Positions 53,041-62,590 of a DNA stretch of 64,000 bases are shown one piece after another. The notes beneath the pieces are model-generated. The model made no database searches. It saw only the letters and a list, made by a program, of their open reading frames with translations, and was not told where the DNA came from. The stretch lies in NCBI RefSeq assembly GCF_004745485.1, contig NZ_RHFG01000010.1, positions 1 through 64,000 of the forward strand, written 5' to 3'. How positions within the stretch are numbered: the stretch's first letter is position 1; every line of letters begins with the position of its first letter. The stretch is from Brevibacterium sp. S22. GTDB lineage: Bacteria; Actinomycetota; Actinomycetes; Actinomycetales; Brevibacteriaceae. A program made the position numbers and the translations under genes.

Positions 53041-54639
53041 GTGTTGACTCTGGATGAGATTTTGCAGTTTGAACCGTTACTCCAAGCGCAAGCTGAAGTG
53101 CTGGTGGGAGGCGAGTCACTTGACAACGCCGTCGTCTGGGTGCATATCTGCGAAATGGAGAGTCTGGCGCATATTTTTGATGGCGGAGAACTACTACTGA
53201 CGCAGGGCCGCGGCATACCACGCACTCCCCGACGTCAACGGGCCTGGGTTCAAGCCTTAGCGGATGCGGGGGTCTCCGGCGTTGCCATCGAGCGCGGTCA
53301 TGTCCTTGACGAGGTGCCAGCTGCCATTGTCGAGCAGGCCGCGGCGTGCAGTTTGCCTTTGATACACATGCAACGGCCTGCCTACTTCATTGAGATCACT
53401 CGGGCCGTGCACTCAGTCATCATCGGTAGTCAACACGATGCTTCTATGCGAGTGGAGGAATTTAGCCGCCGACTCGCCCGACTAATGATGGCCGGTGGCG
53501 GCTTGCAAGAAGCCTTGGATGAGGTTGCTAGCGCGCTCAGCCACCCAGTGGCTCTTACCGGGCCCAACCACTTTCTTGAGTTCGTGTCGCCTCGCAATGA
53601 TCCCGGCGACACAGCCGGTTACGACTGGCGCAGACATACCAAACATGATCACGATCTAAGCGGCAGCAAAGGTGCTTGTGTGACCATGCAAGACGGAGGC
53701 CGTTGCCTACATCGCGCCATCGTCTTTCGAGGAGAAATTTGGGGTTGTTTGCATGTGCTTCTGGGGGACTGGGAGCCGAATGACTTGCTGTTCCGTGTCC
53801 TTGATCAGGCGGCGATATCGTTAGGTCTTTCGCACGCTGTGCAGCAGAACCTCAACTCTGTGGGAACTGATTATCGCAGCGAAATCATCCACGAGCTGAT
53901 CACGACGACCAAATCATCAGCCAATGATTTGCAGCGGCGCCTACATTGGCTGGGTCTCGATCCTTTTCAGAGCCTGCGGGTCGTTCTCGCTGCGCCGATC
54001 GACTCTGTTAATGAGAATCGCGCGATTGCGAACGAGCGCCGTCGGTTCGGTGCTCTTCAGGCGTTGGGCGAAGACTTTCGCGATGCATTGGGGCCTGGTG
54101 CGGTAGTTGGCTATTTGGACGATATGGTGGTCGCGCTAGTAGCCGATGATGGAAGTCTCGAATCCTTGGGAGCCTGGGTCGAAAATGAGAAAACAATGGC
54201 CATCATCGGTGCCAGCGGGCAGTCGAGCAGTGTGCACTTAGTTCGTGCTCGGAAAGAAGCTAATGAGGCAGTCCTATATGCACAAGAGTCTGGACAGGGA
54301 GCTGGCCTCTACTGGGCAGAACGCTTGGTCTTGCAACGTGCCCTACTCAAACTCAATGAGGACGGCACTCTCAATCGGTTAGTCGAACAGGAGCTTGAAC
54401 CCATCCTTGACTACGACGAACGGGCACAGACTTCATTGCTCCTGACTCTGGAGGCCTACTTCGACTGCGTGGGTCGAAGAAATGAAATGGCGCAGGTTCT
54501 GCACGTTGATCGACGTACGGTCCATCATCGGATGGCTCGCATCAGCGAACTTATCGGAGAAACGTTTGATCAAAGCGATAAGCAACTCTCGCTTCATATC
54601 GCGGTGCGTGGGTATCGACTTCTGGCCGTTCACAGATAG
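53041..54639 (+). CDS. PucR family transcriptional regulator
   Basis: The 532-residue protein has an N-terminal PucR domain (about 1-130, LTLDEILQFEPLLQAQAEVL, MESLAHIFDGGELLLTQG). A central GGDEF-like or CdaR domain follows, with a C-terminal helix-turn-helix (ALEAYF-type: LLTLEAYFDCVGRRNEMAQ, HVDRRTVHHRMARISEL). PucR proteins activate purine, allantoin or other nitrogen catabolic genes. The GTG at 53041 follows AAAGGAG. It is divergent from the oxidase-hyuBA-MHS operon, which it presumably controls. Confidence 0.9.
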   Translation: MLTLDEILQFEPLLQAQAEVLVGGESLDNAVVWVHICEMESLAHIFDGGELLLTQGRGIPRTPRRQRAWVQALADAGVSGVAIERGHVLDEVPAAIVEQAAACSLPLIHMQRPAYFIEITRAVHSVIIGSQHDASMRVEEFSRRLARLMMAGGGLQEALDEVASALSHPVALTGPNHFLEFVSPRNDPGDTAGYDWRRHTKHDHDLSGSKGACVTMQDGGRCLHRAIVFRGEIWGCLHVLLGDWEPNDLLFRVLDQAAISLGLSHAVQQNLNSVGTDYRSEIIHELITTTKSSANDLQRRLHWLGLDPFQSLRVVLAAPIDSVNENRAIANERRRFGALQALGEDFRDALGPGAVVGYLDDMVVALVADDGSLESLGAWVENEKTMAIIGASGQSSSVHLVRARKEANEAVLYAQESGQGAGLYWAERLVLQRALLKLNEDGTLNRLVEQELEPILDYDERAQTSLLLTLEAYFDCVGRRNEMAQVLHVDRRTVHHRMARISELIGETFDQSDKQLSLHIAVRGYRLLAVHR

Positions 54640-55053
54640 AGCTTTGTGGTCGTACGTGATGTGAGGTCGGTGGAAGGAACCTGAGACTCCCGGGAACGGG
54701 TCGGTGGTACCGACGGCATTCCATCGAAGTAGCCAAGACATTGGCCGGAGTGGGCGGAAAATCGGTCCGTGGATGCGTGTAACAATGTGCTCCCTGCTGA
54801 CGGTTCAGGCCCTGACCAGGTCGCAACCGGCCTCAGGCTTTCCCAACGACGGTCGGCGCTCCGGAACGTCGCAGCCATCTCTATGTCCGGCACGGCCTCA
54901 AGCCTCAATGAATCCTGCGAGAATGAGACAAGCAGCCTGAGCGCCCAGACGGGTGTTCCCACCCATCGGGCAGATGCCGAAGGGCGGAGCCGACGCACTG
55001 TCAGTTCCGCCCTGCGCCAATTGATTCGATCCGAGATGCTCCCGGGAACCTGC
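54640..55053. other. 414-bp spacer at the right edge of the low-GC island
   Basis: No gene is supported here. Both strands contain short open frames, none with family similarity or a good ribosome-binding site. GC rises towards the purA side, so this is where the island grades back into core DNA. It may contain decayed coding sequence. Confidence 0.4.
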
Positions 55054-56340
55054 TCAGTCCAGCAGGTCGTGGCGCACGATGGACTGCTCGCGGTCGGGTC
55101 CGACGCCGATGACCGACATCCGACAGCCCGAGAGCTCCTCGAGCGCGAGCACGTACTTCTGCGCGTTCTCCGGCAGGTCGTCGAAGGTCCGGGCCTTCGT
55201 GATGTCCTCGGTCCAGCCGTCGAAGTATTCGAAGATCGGCTTCGCGTGGTGGAACTCGGTCTGGGACACCGGCATCTCGTCCTGGCGCACTCCGTCGACG
55301 TCGTAGGCGACGCAGACGGGGATCCGGTCGATGCCGGTGAGCACGTCGAGCTTGGTCAGCACGTAGTCGGTGAAGCCGTTGGTCCGTGCCGCGTAGCGGG
55401 CGATGACCGCGTCGTACCAGCCGCAGCGGCGGGGCCGTCCGGTGTTGACTCCGAACTCGCCGCCGGCCTTCTGCAGGTATTCGCCCATGTCGTCGAAGAG
55501 TTCGGTCGGGAACGGACCGGCACCCACACGGGTCGTATAGGCCTTGACGATGCCGACGACGCGGTTGATCCGGGTCGGTCCGATGCCCGTGCCCACACAG
55601 GATCCGCCGGCGGTCGGGTTCGACGAGGTGACGAACGGGTAGGTGCCGTGGTCGACGTCGAGCATGGTCGCCTGACCGCCCTCCATGACGACGACCTCAC
55701 CCCGGTCGAGCGCCTCGTTGAGCATGAGCTCCGTCTCGGCGACATAGGGGCGCAGACGTTCGATGAAGGGTTCGAAGTATTCGACGATCTCTTCGACCGA
55801 CACTGCCCGGCGGTTGTAGACCTTGACGAGCAGCTCATTTTTCTGCCGCAGCGATCCTTCGATCTTCTGGCGCAGGATGGACTCGTCGAAGATGTCCTGG
55901 ACGCGGATGCCCAAACGCCCGATCTTGTCCATATAGGCCGGTCCGATGCCGCGGCCGGTGGTGCCGATCGCCCGCTTGCCGAGGAACCGTTCGGTCACTT
56001 TGTCCAAGGTCTGGTGGTACGGAGCCACGAGGTGGGCGTTGGCCGAGATCCGCAGCTTCGAGGTGTCCGCACCGCGGGATTCGAGTGCGTCGATCTCATC
56101 GAAGAGCGCCTCGAGGTTGACGACGACGCCGTTGCCGATGACCGGAGTGACGTTCGGTGACAGGATTCCGGCGGGCAGCAGCTTGAGTTCGTACTTCTCT
56201 CCCCCGACGACAACCGTGTGGCCGGCGTTGTTCCCACCATTGGGCTTGACCACGTAGTCGACGCTGGTGCCGAGGATGTCGGTGGTCTTACCTTTACCTT
56301 CGTCGCCCCATTGAGCGCCGACGACAACGATTGCTGGCAT
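55054..56340 (-). CDS. purA: adenylosuccinate synthetase
   Basis: The 428-residue enzyme makes adenylosuccinate from IMP, aspartate and GTP, the first step to AMP. It has the motif [18 protein letters not shown] at the start, catalytic His in [31 protein letters not shown] near 130 and [19 protein letters not shown] near 225. Length and motifs are canonical. GAGGTGAAG lies 9 nt before the ATG. It is monocistronic and follows the accessory island, marking the return to core DNA. Confidence 0.97.
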   Translation of the reverse strand: MPAIVVVGAQWGDEGKGKTTDILGTSVDYVVKPNGGNNAGHTVVVGGEKYELKLLPAGILSPNVTPVIGNGVVVNLEALFDEIDALESRGADTSKLRISANAHLVAPYHQTLDKVTERFLGKRAIGTTGRGIGPAYMDKIGRLGIRVQDIFDESILRQKIEGSLRQKNELLVKVYNRRAVSVEEIVEYFEPFIERLRPYVAETELMLNEALDRGEVVVMEGGQATMLDVDHGTYPFVTSSNPTAGGSCVGTGIGPTRINRVVGIVKAYTTRVGAGPFPTELFDDMGEYLQKAGGEFGVNTGRPRRCGWYDAVIARYAARTNGFTDYVLTKLDVLTGIDRIPVCVAYDVDGVRQDEMPVSQTEFHHAKPIFEYFDGWTEDITKARTFDDLPENAQKYVLALEELSGCRMSVIGVGPDREQSIVRHDLLD

Positions 56341-56439
56341 GAGAGTACTTCACCTCGAAGTGAGAGGGGGATTGCATTACGCGCTAAGTCTACTGGGTCA
56401 CACCGACACGGCCGCCATCGGGCGCTGTCCCTCACGAAG

Positions 56440-56481
56440 GCGGCCGCGGGCAGGAGACGAAAGCCTCCCACCCGCGGCCGC
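56440..56481 (-). terminator. terminator of the MacB-like ABC operon
   Basis: GCGGCCGCGGG (56440-56450) pairs with CCCGCGGCCGC (56471-56481), and an inner GGAG/CTCC pair extends the stem. It lies just beyond the permease stop at 56516 on the minus strand. Confidence 0.7.
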
Positions 56482-56515
56482 ACCGAGACCCGAAAACGGA
56501 TTCCCGAACCCGGAC

Positions 56516-59059
56516 TCACTCCATGCTCATCCCCTTGGCCGGAGCGATCCTCGACATCGACCGGGCCGGTATCGCCGAAGCGAGCACGGCCGCGAGCACC
56601 GCCGCAACCCCGATCAGCCCGACCTGCACCCACGGCACGGACAGCACCGGATCCGCCGAGGCGGGCATCAGCGATGCTGTTCCGACCCAGCCGAAGAACG
56701 TGCCTACCGCGGCTCCGACGGCGAGTGCGATGAGCGTCATGAGCAGCGATTCGATCGTGATCATCCGCGACATCGCCGCCCGGGTGAATCCCAGCGCGCG
56801 CAGTAGCGCACCTTCCCGACGTCGTTCGATGACCGAGAGCGTGAGTGTGTTGCTCACGCCGATCACGGCGATGACCACGGCAGCCGCCAGAAGTCCGAGC
56901 ACCACGCTCAGTGCGACCTGGAACAGCGAGGCGAACTGCGCACGATTCTGCGCCGCAGCGTCATCAACTTGAGCTCCGACGGCATCGAGTTCGGAGGTCA
57001 GGGCCTCGATCTGTGAGCTCGACGCGTCATCGGCGATCTTCGCCCAGGTCTGTTCGGCCACATCGTTGCCGGCCGCCGCGTCGAGGGTCTTCGCATCGGC
57101 GCCGCTGACCAGGGCCGTCCCCGCGGGGACGTCGACGGAGGTTTCGATCGTGAGATCGAGATCCTGCCCGCCGAGGCGGACGATCGCAGTCTGTCCGTCG
57201 ACTTCGGTGTCCGCCTCCTCGAGTCCCACCGACCTCGGGTCGATGACGATCGTGCCCTCATCGACGTCGTATCCGTGACTGCGCATCACCGAGGAGTCGG
57301 CGGCCGCCTCGGCGCTGGTGATCGCCACATCACCGGACCCCTCGGTCCCGCCGATGTTCACCTCTGCGGTGGGGGCCGGGACGTTCACGCGGTTCTCGAC
57401 GATCGGCGAATCATCGAGCACGGAGCCGATCTTCGCCTCGTCGGCACCGCCCTGACCTGCAGCGGAGACCACGAGGTCGACCGGAGTGTCCTCGGCGGTG
57501 GCGAGCTCGAGGGTCCGCTGCAGGCTCGCCGAACCGACGACCACGGCCGTGACGAGGGTGATGCCGATGAGCAGAGCCCCCGTCGTCGAGGCGGTGCGTC
57601 CGCCCGCGGTGCTGGCCGAGCGTCCGGCCAGCTTCACCGCCGGCGAGCGCCGAGTGACGAGCCCGACCACGCCGGCGAACAGCGCCACCAACGGCGGTAC
57701 GAAGACCTTCGCACCGATGAGGAGGGCGACGAAGAGCGCGAAGCAGCCGACGATGCCGAAGAACACGGACTGGCTGGTCGTGCCGAGCAGGCACAGTCCG
57801 ATTCCGCCGATGCCGAGGATCAGCGACAGCGTCAGCCGCACCCACCGGATACGCGGAGCCGCGGCGGGCACATCGACCGGGCGGAGCGCTTCGATCGGAG
57901 AGACTCGTGAGGCGCGGATGGCGGGGATGAGTCCCGCGGCGAGGGTGACGAGGATGCCGACGATCGGTCCGACGACGATGGCCGAGGCGGATGGGGACAT
58001 CTGGGCGAATTCGGGCATCCACAGCGCACGGGCTACGGCCGACAGTCCCCAGCCGATGAGGAGTCCGAGTCCGACGCCGATCACGGAACCGACGATTCCG
58101 AGGCTGAGACTCTCCATCACTGCGGCCCCGCGCACCTGGGTGCGTGAGGCGCCGATGGCGCGGAAGAGCGCGAGCACTCGGGTGCGGGAGGCGACGAGGA
58201 CGTTGAACGTGTTCGAGATGACCAGTGCTGCGACTCCCGCGGCCAGCAGCCCGAAGGCGATGCCGACGGTCGAGAGCATGTCGGAGGTCTTCGACAGCGA
58301 TTCGATCCGTTCGTCGACGACCTGGTCGACGGTTTGGACCTCAACGTCGGCTTCGTCGTCGGCGAGCGCGGTTTCGACCGCCTCGGCGAGGGCCGTGCGA
58401 TCGGTTCCGTCATCGGCGACGATGCGGATGGAGTCGGGCATGAGCTCACCCGGGACGTTCTTCAACCCGCCGTCGGTGAGGTAGAGGTTCATTCCCGCGG
58501 CCGAGGAGCCGGGCATGATGCCCGAGACGGTGAAGCTCGGGCCATCGTCGGCGGCCCCTTGCGCCCCGTCGAATTTGCTCAGCGTAATGGTGTCGCCGAC
58601 GTCTGCTCCCAGGGTCTTCGCGTCGGCTTCGCGGAGCATGAGTTCGTCATCGGAGTCCGGGACGGAGCCGGAGACAGTGTCCACCTGTCCCTGCGGGAGG
58701 TTCGTGGCCGATCCCGTCACCGAGGCGGCTCCGGACGAGACCCCGACGAAGGCGGATTCGGTGAGCTGGGCGCTCTCGGCCCCGTCGACGTCGGCCACCG
58801 TCTTTGCCATGGAAGCAGAAAGCGGGGAGTCCTCATCGGCCGCGGCGGCCGCGGCGGCCGGGTCATCTGGTTGGGTCGCGGTGACGGCGACATCGGCTCC
58901 GGCCCATTCGGCGCGGACCTGATTGCGCAGGGTGTCGCCGAAGGCTTGGGAGAACAGGAGGGCCGCGACGATGAAGGCCACGGACACGGCGATCGCGATC
59001 ATCGCCGCGCTCAGACGCCCTGAGGCGCTGCGGAGGTTGGACCAGGCGATGCGGATCAT
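56516..59059 (-). CDS. MacB/FtsX-type ABC transporter permease
   Basis: The 847-residue protein has the two-repeat layout of large actinobacterial FtsX permeases: helix 1 near 20-40, a first extracytoplasmic domain (about 45-250) and three helices. Four central helices follow near 400-500, then a second extracytoplasmic domain and three final helices (LVVLGLLAAAVVIAVIGVSNT-type, shown in the protein near 720). These transporters export or sense antimicrobial peptides or lipids. It overlaps its ATPase gene by 4 nt. Confidence 0.9.
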   Translation of the reverse strand: MIRIAWSNLRSASGRLSAAMIAIAVSVAFIVAALLFSQAFGDTLRNQVRAEWAGADVAVTATQPDDPAAAAAAADEDSPLSASMAKTVADVDGAESAQLTESAFVGVSSGAASVTGSATNLPQGQVDTVSGSVPDSDDELMLREADAKTLGADVGDTITLSKFDGAQGAADDGPSFTVSGIMPGSSAAGMNLYLTDGGLKNVPGELMPDSIRIVADDGTDRTALAEAVETALADDEADVEVQTVDQVVDERIESLSKTSDMLSTVGIAFGLLAAGVAALVISNTFNVLVASRTRVLALFRAIGASRTQVRGAAVMESLSLGIVGSVIGVGLGLLIGWGLSAVARALWMPEFAQMSPSASAIVVGPIVGILVTLAAGLIPAIRASRVSPIEALRPVDVPAAAPRIRWVRLTLSLILGIGGIGLCLLGTTSQSVFFGIVGCFALFVALLIGAKVFVPPLVALFAGVVGLVTRRSPAVKLAGRSASTAGGRTASTTGALLIGITLVTAVVVGSASLQRTLELATAEDTPVDLVVSAAGQGGADEAKIGSVLDDSPIVENRVNVPAPTAEVNIGGTEGSGDVAITSAEAAADSSVMRSHGYDVDEGTIVIDPRSVGLEEADTEVDGQTAIVRLGGQDLDLTIETSVDVPAGTALVSGADAKTLDAAAGNDVAEQTWAKIADDASSSQIEALTSELDAVGAQVDDAAAQNRAQFASLFQVALSVVLGLLAAAVVIAVIGVSNTLTLSVIERRREGALLRALGFTRAAMSRMITIESLLMTLIALAVGAAVGTFFGWVGTASLMPASADPVLSVPWVQVGLIGVAAVLAAVLASAIPARSMSRIAPAKGMSME

Positions 59060-59901
59060 CGAGCACCTCCGTCTGTCGGCGCGTGCGCGGCTGCTGGCGC
59101 GGAGGCGGCCGCCGGCCTTGCCGTGGACGCGGTGACATTCATCAGTGCGGTCGATACGGATTCCGGATCCGGGTGGGCGAGCTCACCGGCGAGGCGACCG
59201 TCGGCGAGCAGCACCACGCGGTCGGCTCGGGAAGCAGCCCGGGGATCGTGGGTGACCATGACGACGGTCTGGCCGAGCTCATCGACCGAGGCGCGCAGGA
59301 TGTTCAGGACCTCTTCACCGGAGTTCGAGTCGAGGTTGCCGGTGGGTTCGTCGGCGACGAGCACATCGGGTTGGGCGACGAGTGCCCGAGCGACGGCGAC
59401 TCTCTGCTGCTGTCCGCCGGAGAGCTCGTGCGGTCGGTGACCCAGACGTTCGCGCAGGCCGAGCAGATCGACCATGCGGTCGAAGATGCGACCATCGGTC
59501 TTCTGTCCCGACAGCTGCAAGGGCAGCAGGATGTTCTCCTCGGCGCTCATTGCGGGCACGAGGTTGAAGGATTGGAAGACGAAGCCGATGCGGTCGCGGC
59601 GCAGCGCCGTGAGCTTGCGGTCGCCCAGCCGGGAGATCGCCGTGCGCCCGATGAAGACCTCGCCCGAGTCCGGGGTATCGAGTCCGGCGAGCATGTTGAG
59701 CAGCGTCGACTTTCCCGAACCGGACGGCCCCATGATGGCAGTGAAGCGTTCGGCTTCGATGTCGAGGCTGAGGTCATCGAGCGGTCTGACCTGCGCGTCC
59801 CCTTTGCCGTAGGTCTTGTACAGCCCGATGGCTTGGATGGCCAGCCTCGGTGCGGGATTCGGAGACGGATGGGCATCGGTGTGTGTCGCTGATGTGTTCA
59901 T
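59056..59901 (-). CDS. ABC transporter ATP-binding protein (LolD/MacB type)
   Basis: The 281-residue ATPase has Walker A GPSGSGKSTLLNML near 75, Q-loop GFVFQSFNLVPAMSAEEN, signature LSGGQQQRVAVARAL and Walker B VLVADEPTGNLDS. It has the MacB/LolD group features. The C-terminal 35 residues are Ala/Pro-rich. The ATG at 59901 has GGAGG directly before it, closer than ideal; the frame stays open to 59979. It is the third gene of the hk-rr-ABC operon and energises the overlapping permease. Confidence 0.9.
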   Translation of the reverse strand: MNTSATHTDAHPSPNPAPRLAIQAIGLYKTYGKGDAQVRPLDDLSLDIEAERFTAIMGPSGSGKSTLLNMLAGLDTPDSGEVFIGRTAISRLGDRKLTALRRDRIGFVFQSFNLVPAMSAEENILLPLQLSGQKTDGRIFDRMVDLLGLRERLGHRPHELSGGQQQRVAVARALVAQPDVLVADEPTGNLDSNSGEEVLNILRASVDELGQTVVMVTHDPRAASRADRVVLLADGRLAGELAHPDPESVSTALMNVTASTARPAAASAPAAAHAPTDGGAR

Positions 59902-59940
59902 GCCTCCAGCTTCGTCGCCGGACCCACCCGCCCACATCGG

Positions 59941-60000
59941 ACCTGAGGATGGTCTTGCGCCGAGGCGGTCGTGCCCCACCTGTCATACCTGAGGATGATC
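59941..60000 (-). promoter_or_regulatory. direct repeats upstream of the ABC genes
   Basis: ACCTGAGGATGGTC at 59941 and ACCTGAGGATGATC at 59987, 46 bp apart, lie in the 124-bp gap between the response regulator and the ABC ATPase. Such repeats are candidate binding sites for the NarL-type response regulator. Confidence 0.4.
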
Positions 60001-60025
60001 TCGCGATCTGGGAGAGACTTCCGGC

Positions 60026-60805
60026 TCAGTGACCGGGTCCGACGAGTCCGGCCTCAAAGGCGAGGACGACGGCCTGCACTCTGTCGCGGGCCTCGAGCTT
60101 CATGAGGATCCGCCCGACGTGGGTCTTCACAGTCGGTTGAGCGAGGTAGAGCCGTTCGCCGATTTCGGTGTTGCTCAGCCCGGTGGCGATGAGGACGAGG
60201 ACCTCGGTCTCTCGCTGGGTCAGGGACTCCAACCGGCGTGCAGCGGCCGCATCAATGTGGGCCGGTGCCGCCGGGGTGGACTCGGCTTGCGGCGGATCCT
60301 CCTCGCCGAGGTGGGGCAGGAGTCGGGTCTCGAGCAGCCTTTTGGTCGTGGTGGGAGCGATGACGGCGCCGCCGTCGACGACGGTGCGGATCGACTCGAG
60401 GAGCGCCTCGGGCAGGGTGTCCTTGAGTAGGAATCCTGACGCACCGGCTCGCAGCGCGCGCAGGGCGTAGTCGTCATCGTCGAAGGTGGTCAGCACGATG
60501 ATCCTCGGGGGACAAATCGTCCCGGCGTCGGCGAGAGCCAGTATCTGCTGGGTCGCTTCGATGCCGTCGACACGGGGCATCCGAACGTCCATGAGCACAA
60601 CATCGGGTTCGTCCTGTCTGACGATGTCGAGACCTGTCGCACCGTCGCCGGCCTGTCCGACGACGGTGAGATCCGGTTGGGAGTCGATGACCATGGCGAA
60701 GCCCGCCCTCACGAGGGCCTGGTCGTCGACGAGCACGACACGAAGCGGCCCGCTTCCCCGCGCGTCCGCCTGACCGTGCGCGGTCGCCCCGTCGTCGGCG
60801 CTCAT
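60026..60805 (-). CDS. NarL/FixJ family response regulator
   Basis: The 259-residue protein has a receiver domain (about 20-140) with phospho-acceptor Asp in DVVLMDVRMPRVDGIEA and the switch Lys in GFLLKDTLPEAL. Its LuxR-type helix-turn-helix lies near 195-255 (LTQRETEVLVLIATGLSNTEIG, TVKTHVGRILMKL). A variable linker of about 50 residues separates them. It overlaps the kinase gene by 4 nt and precedes the ABC exporter genes, so it most likely activates them upon phosphorylation. Confidence 0.93.
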   Translation of the reverse strand: MSADDGATAHGQADARGSGPLRVVLVDDQALVRAGFAMVIDSQPDLTVVGQAGDGATGLDIVRQDEPDVVLMDVRMPRVDGIEATQQILALADAGTICPPRIIVLTTFDDDDYALRALRAGASGFLLKDTLPEALLESIRTVVDGGAVIAPTTTKRLLETRLLPHLGEEDPPQAESTPAAPAHIDAAAARRLESLTQRETEVLVLIATGLSNTEIGERLYLAQPTVKTHVGRILMKLEARDRVQAVVLAFEAGLVGPGH

Positions 60806-62379
60806 CGGCTGCTCTCCTCGACCTCGGTGGACCTGCTCTTTCCCGTCTCGGATGATTGTCCGACCTCGTCGGTCTCTCGGCCTTCGACGGACCGTGTCTC
60901 TCCATGATCGGCGCGGACGAGCGAGCCGCGAGAATTCGTGGGCTCGAGTTCGGGCCGGGGACCGGTTGTGGGCTCTGGGTCGGACAGCGGCAGTCGGGCC
61001 TCGACGAGGAAGCCCGTCGTCGAACCGAAGGCGCTTCCGGTGACCGCACCGGAAGAGAACCCGGGCTTCGCATCGGTGCGCCCCTCCGGCCGGTCGCTCA
61101 TTCCCGTCGAACGGATCCGTCGGGCGGTGAGCGTGCCGCCGTAGAGCGCGACGCGTTCCTGCATGCCGACGATGCCGTGGCCGCGCCCGCTCGGTTCCCC
61201 GTTGTCGCGCCCGTTCGCGTCTCCGGTACCGTTGTCGCTGATGCGGGCGAAGAGGTCTGCGTCCTCGGCCAGCAGCTCGACATGTGCCCGAGCACCGTCC
61301 CCGGCATGTTTGAGCACATTCGTCAGTGCTTCCTGGACGATGCGGTACACGGCCAGCGATGCTCCTTCGGGCAGACGGCCCCGATCGACTTCATCCAGCC
61401 CGGTCACCGAGACCGGGAGCCCCGCCGATCGCACATCAGCGACGAGGGAGCCGATGTCAGCGATGCCTGGCAGCGGCGACGATGAGCGCTCGTCATCCTC
61501 GTCGGCGCGGAGGAAGCCGAGCAGCGACCGCGTCTGCGCCAGGGCTTCCCGTCCGGTGTGTGCGATGGTCTCGAGGGCTCCGGCCGCAACGGTCGGATCG
61601 GTCTTCGCCGCATAGCGGCCTCCGTCGGCCTGGGCGATGACGACGGACAGGGAATGGGCGATGACGTCATGCATCTCGCGGGCGATGCGCATGCGCTCGG
61701 CATCGGCGGCCAGCCGGGTCTCGGACTCTCGTTCGCGTTCCAGCAGCCGGTTGCGCTCTCGGATGCCCTGGATCTCACGGCGGCGTCTGAATCCGACTCC
61801 GCCCACCAGCCAGGCGATGAGCACGATCGAGGCACACAGCGCCACGATGACGACCACCAGCACGTATTCGCCGAAGGCCAAGGGGCGCGGGTTCACCCCG
61901 ATCGTCGCCCGCAGAGACACGAGGTAGAGCCACCCACCGAGCAAGAGCGCGCCGAGGAGGCCCAGGACGAGCACGATGCGACCGTGGTTCTTCGTCCCCC
62001 ACGCCGTCGTCGAATACACGGTGAGCGGCACGGCGACGATTCCGAACGTCGGTCCCATCATCGTGAGCACGGTCAGCAGGCAGCCGACGGCGATGAGCGA
62101 GGAGCTCAGCAGCGGGGCGGTGCGTCGCAGGCCCAGCGGCAGCGTCTGGACTAAGACGATTACGACCTGCACGGCGATGGGCACCAGGGCGATCTCGCTC
62201 CGCTCGGCCTGGCTGAGCGTGAAGATGATGGTCAGATAGGTGATCGGCAGAGCCCAGAGCAGAGTGTCGACGATCCAGGGACGGGCGGCGACAAAGCGAC
62301 GGACGCGGTCGAATCGGTCGGGGGTGCGCTGCTGTGGCTCCGGCCGGTCGCCCGCGGTCCGGATCGATCGATTGCTCAT
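60802..62379 (-). CDS. sensor histidine kinase (HisKA_3, DesK/NarX type)
   Basis: The 525-residue protein has five or six transmembrane segments (about 35-195) and a coiled coil. The phospho-acceptor His is in IAREMHDVIAHSLSVV, and an HATPase domain follows with ISDNGTGD and GHGIVGMQERVALYGG. The C-terminal 90 residues after the kinase domain are polar and probably disordered, which is unusual. Short extracellular loops suggest sensing within the membrane. The ATG at 62379 lies 7 nt after TAACAT, suggesting a leaderless mRNA; ATG 62388 overlaps that -10 box. Confidence 0.9.
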   Translation of the reverse strand: MSNRSIRTAGDRPEPQQRTPDRFDRVRRFVAARPWIVDTLLWALPITYLTIIFTLSQAERSEIALVPIAVQVVIVLVQTLPLGLRRTAPLLSSSLIAVGCLLTVLTMMGPTFGIVAVPLTVYSTTAWGTKNHGRIVLVLGLLGALLLGGWLYLVSLRATIGVNPRPLAFGEYVLVVVIVALCASIVLIAWLVGGVGFRRRREIQGIRERNRLLERERESETRLAADAERMRIAREMHDVIAHSLSVVIAQADGGRYAAKTDPTVAAGALETIAHTGREALAQTRSLLGFLRADEDDERSSSPLPGIADIGSLVADVRSAGLPVSVTGLDEVDRGRLPEGASLAVYRIVQEALTNVLKHAGDGARAHVELLAEDADLFARISDNGTGDANGRDNGEPSGRGHGIVGMQERVALYGGTLTARRIRSTGMSDRPEGRTDAKPGFSSGAVTGSAFGSTTGFLVEARLPLSDPEPTTGPRPELEPTNSRGSLVRADHGETRSVEGRETDEVGQSSETGKSRSTEVEESSR

Positions 62380-62466
62380 GCCCGCCATGTTAGTTCCGCA
62401 CCGCTGGGCTCACATCATACTCAGGGCTGATCCCGACTCGCCCGCACGCTCCTGTGATCCGCATCC

Positions 62467-62495
62467 TTGTCCGGCGGGTCACCCGGACCTATGCT
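62467..62495 (+). promoter_or_regulatory. promoter of the aminotransferase gene
   Basis: TTGTCC (62467-62472) and TATGCT (62490-62495) are spaced exactly 17 bp. The leader would be about 90 nt, ending in AGAGGAGG before the ATG at 62591. Confidence 0.55.
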
Positions 62496-62590
62496 GAAGT
62501 GACCCACGTAACCCGTCGTTCGGGCAGGAGCCTTCTGAACGTCGCCGGAGCAGTCGACTTCAGGGCATCACCGCTCAGAGGAGGTCGCTC

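Noticed and set aside
54769..56160. 463-codon frame antisense to purA
   Set aside because: Covers conserved purA motifs on the opposite strand and has no family match.
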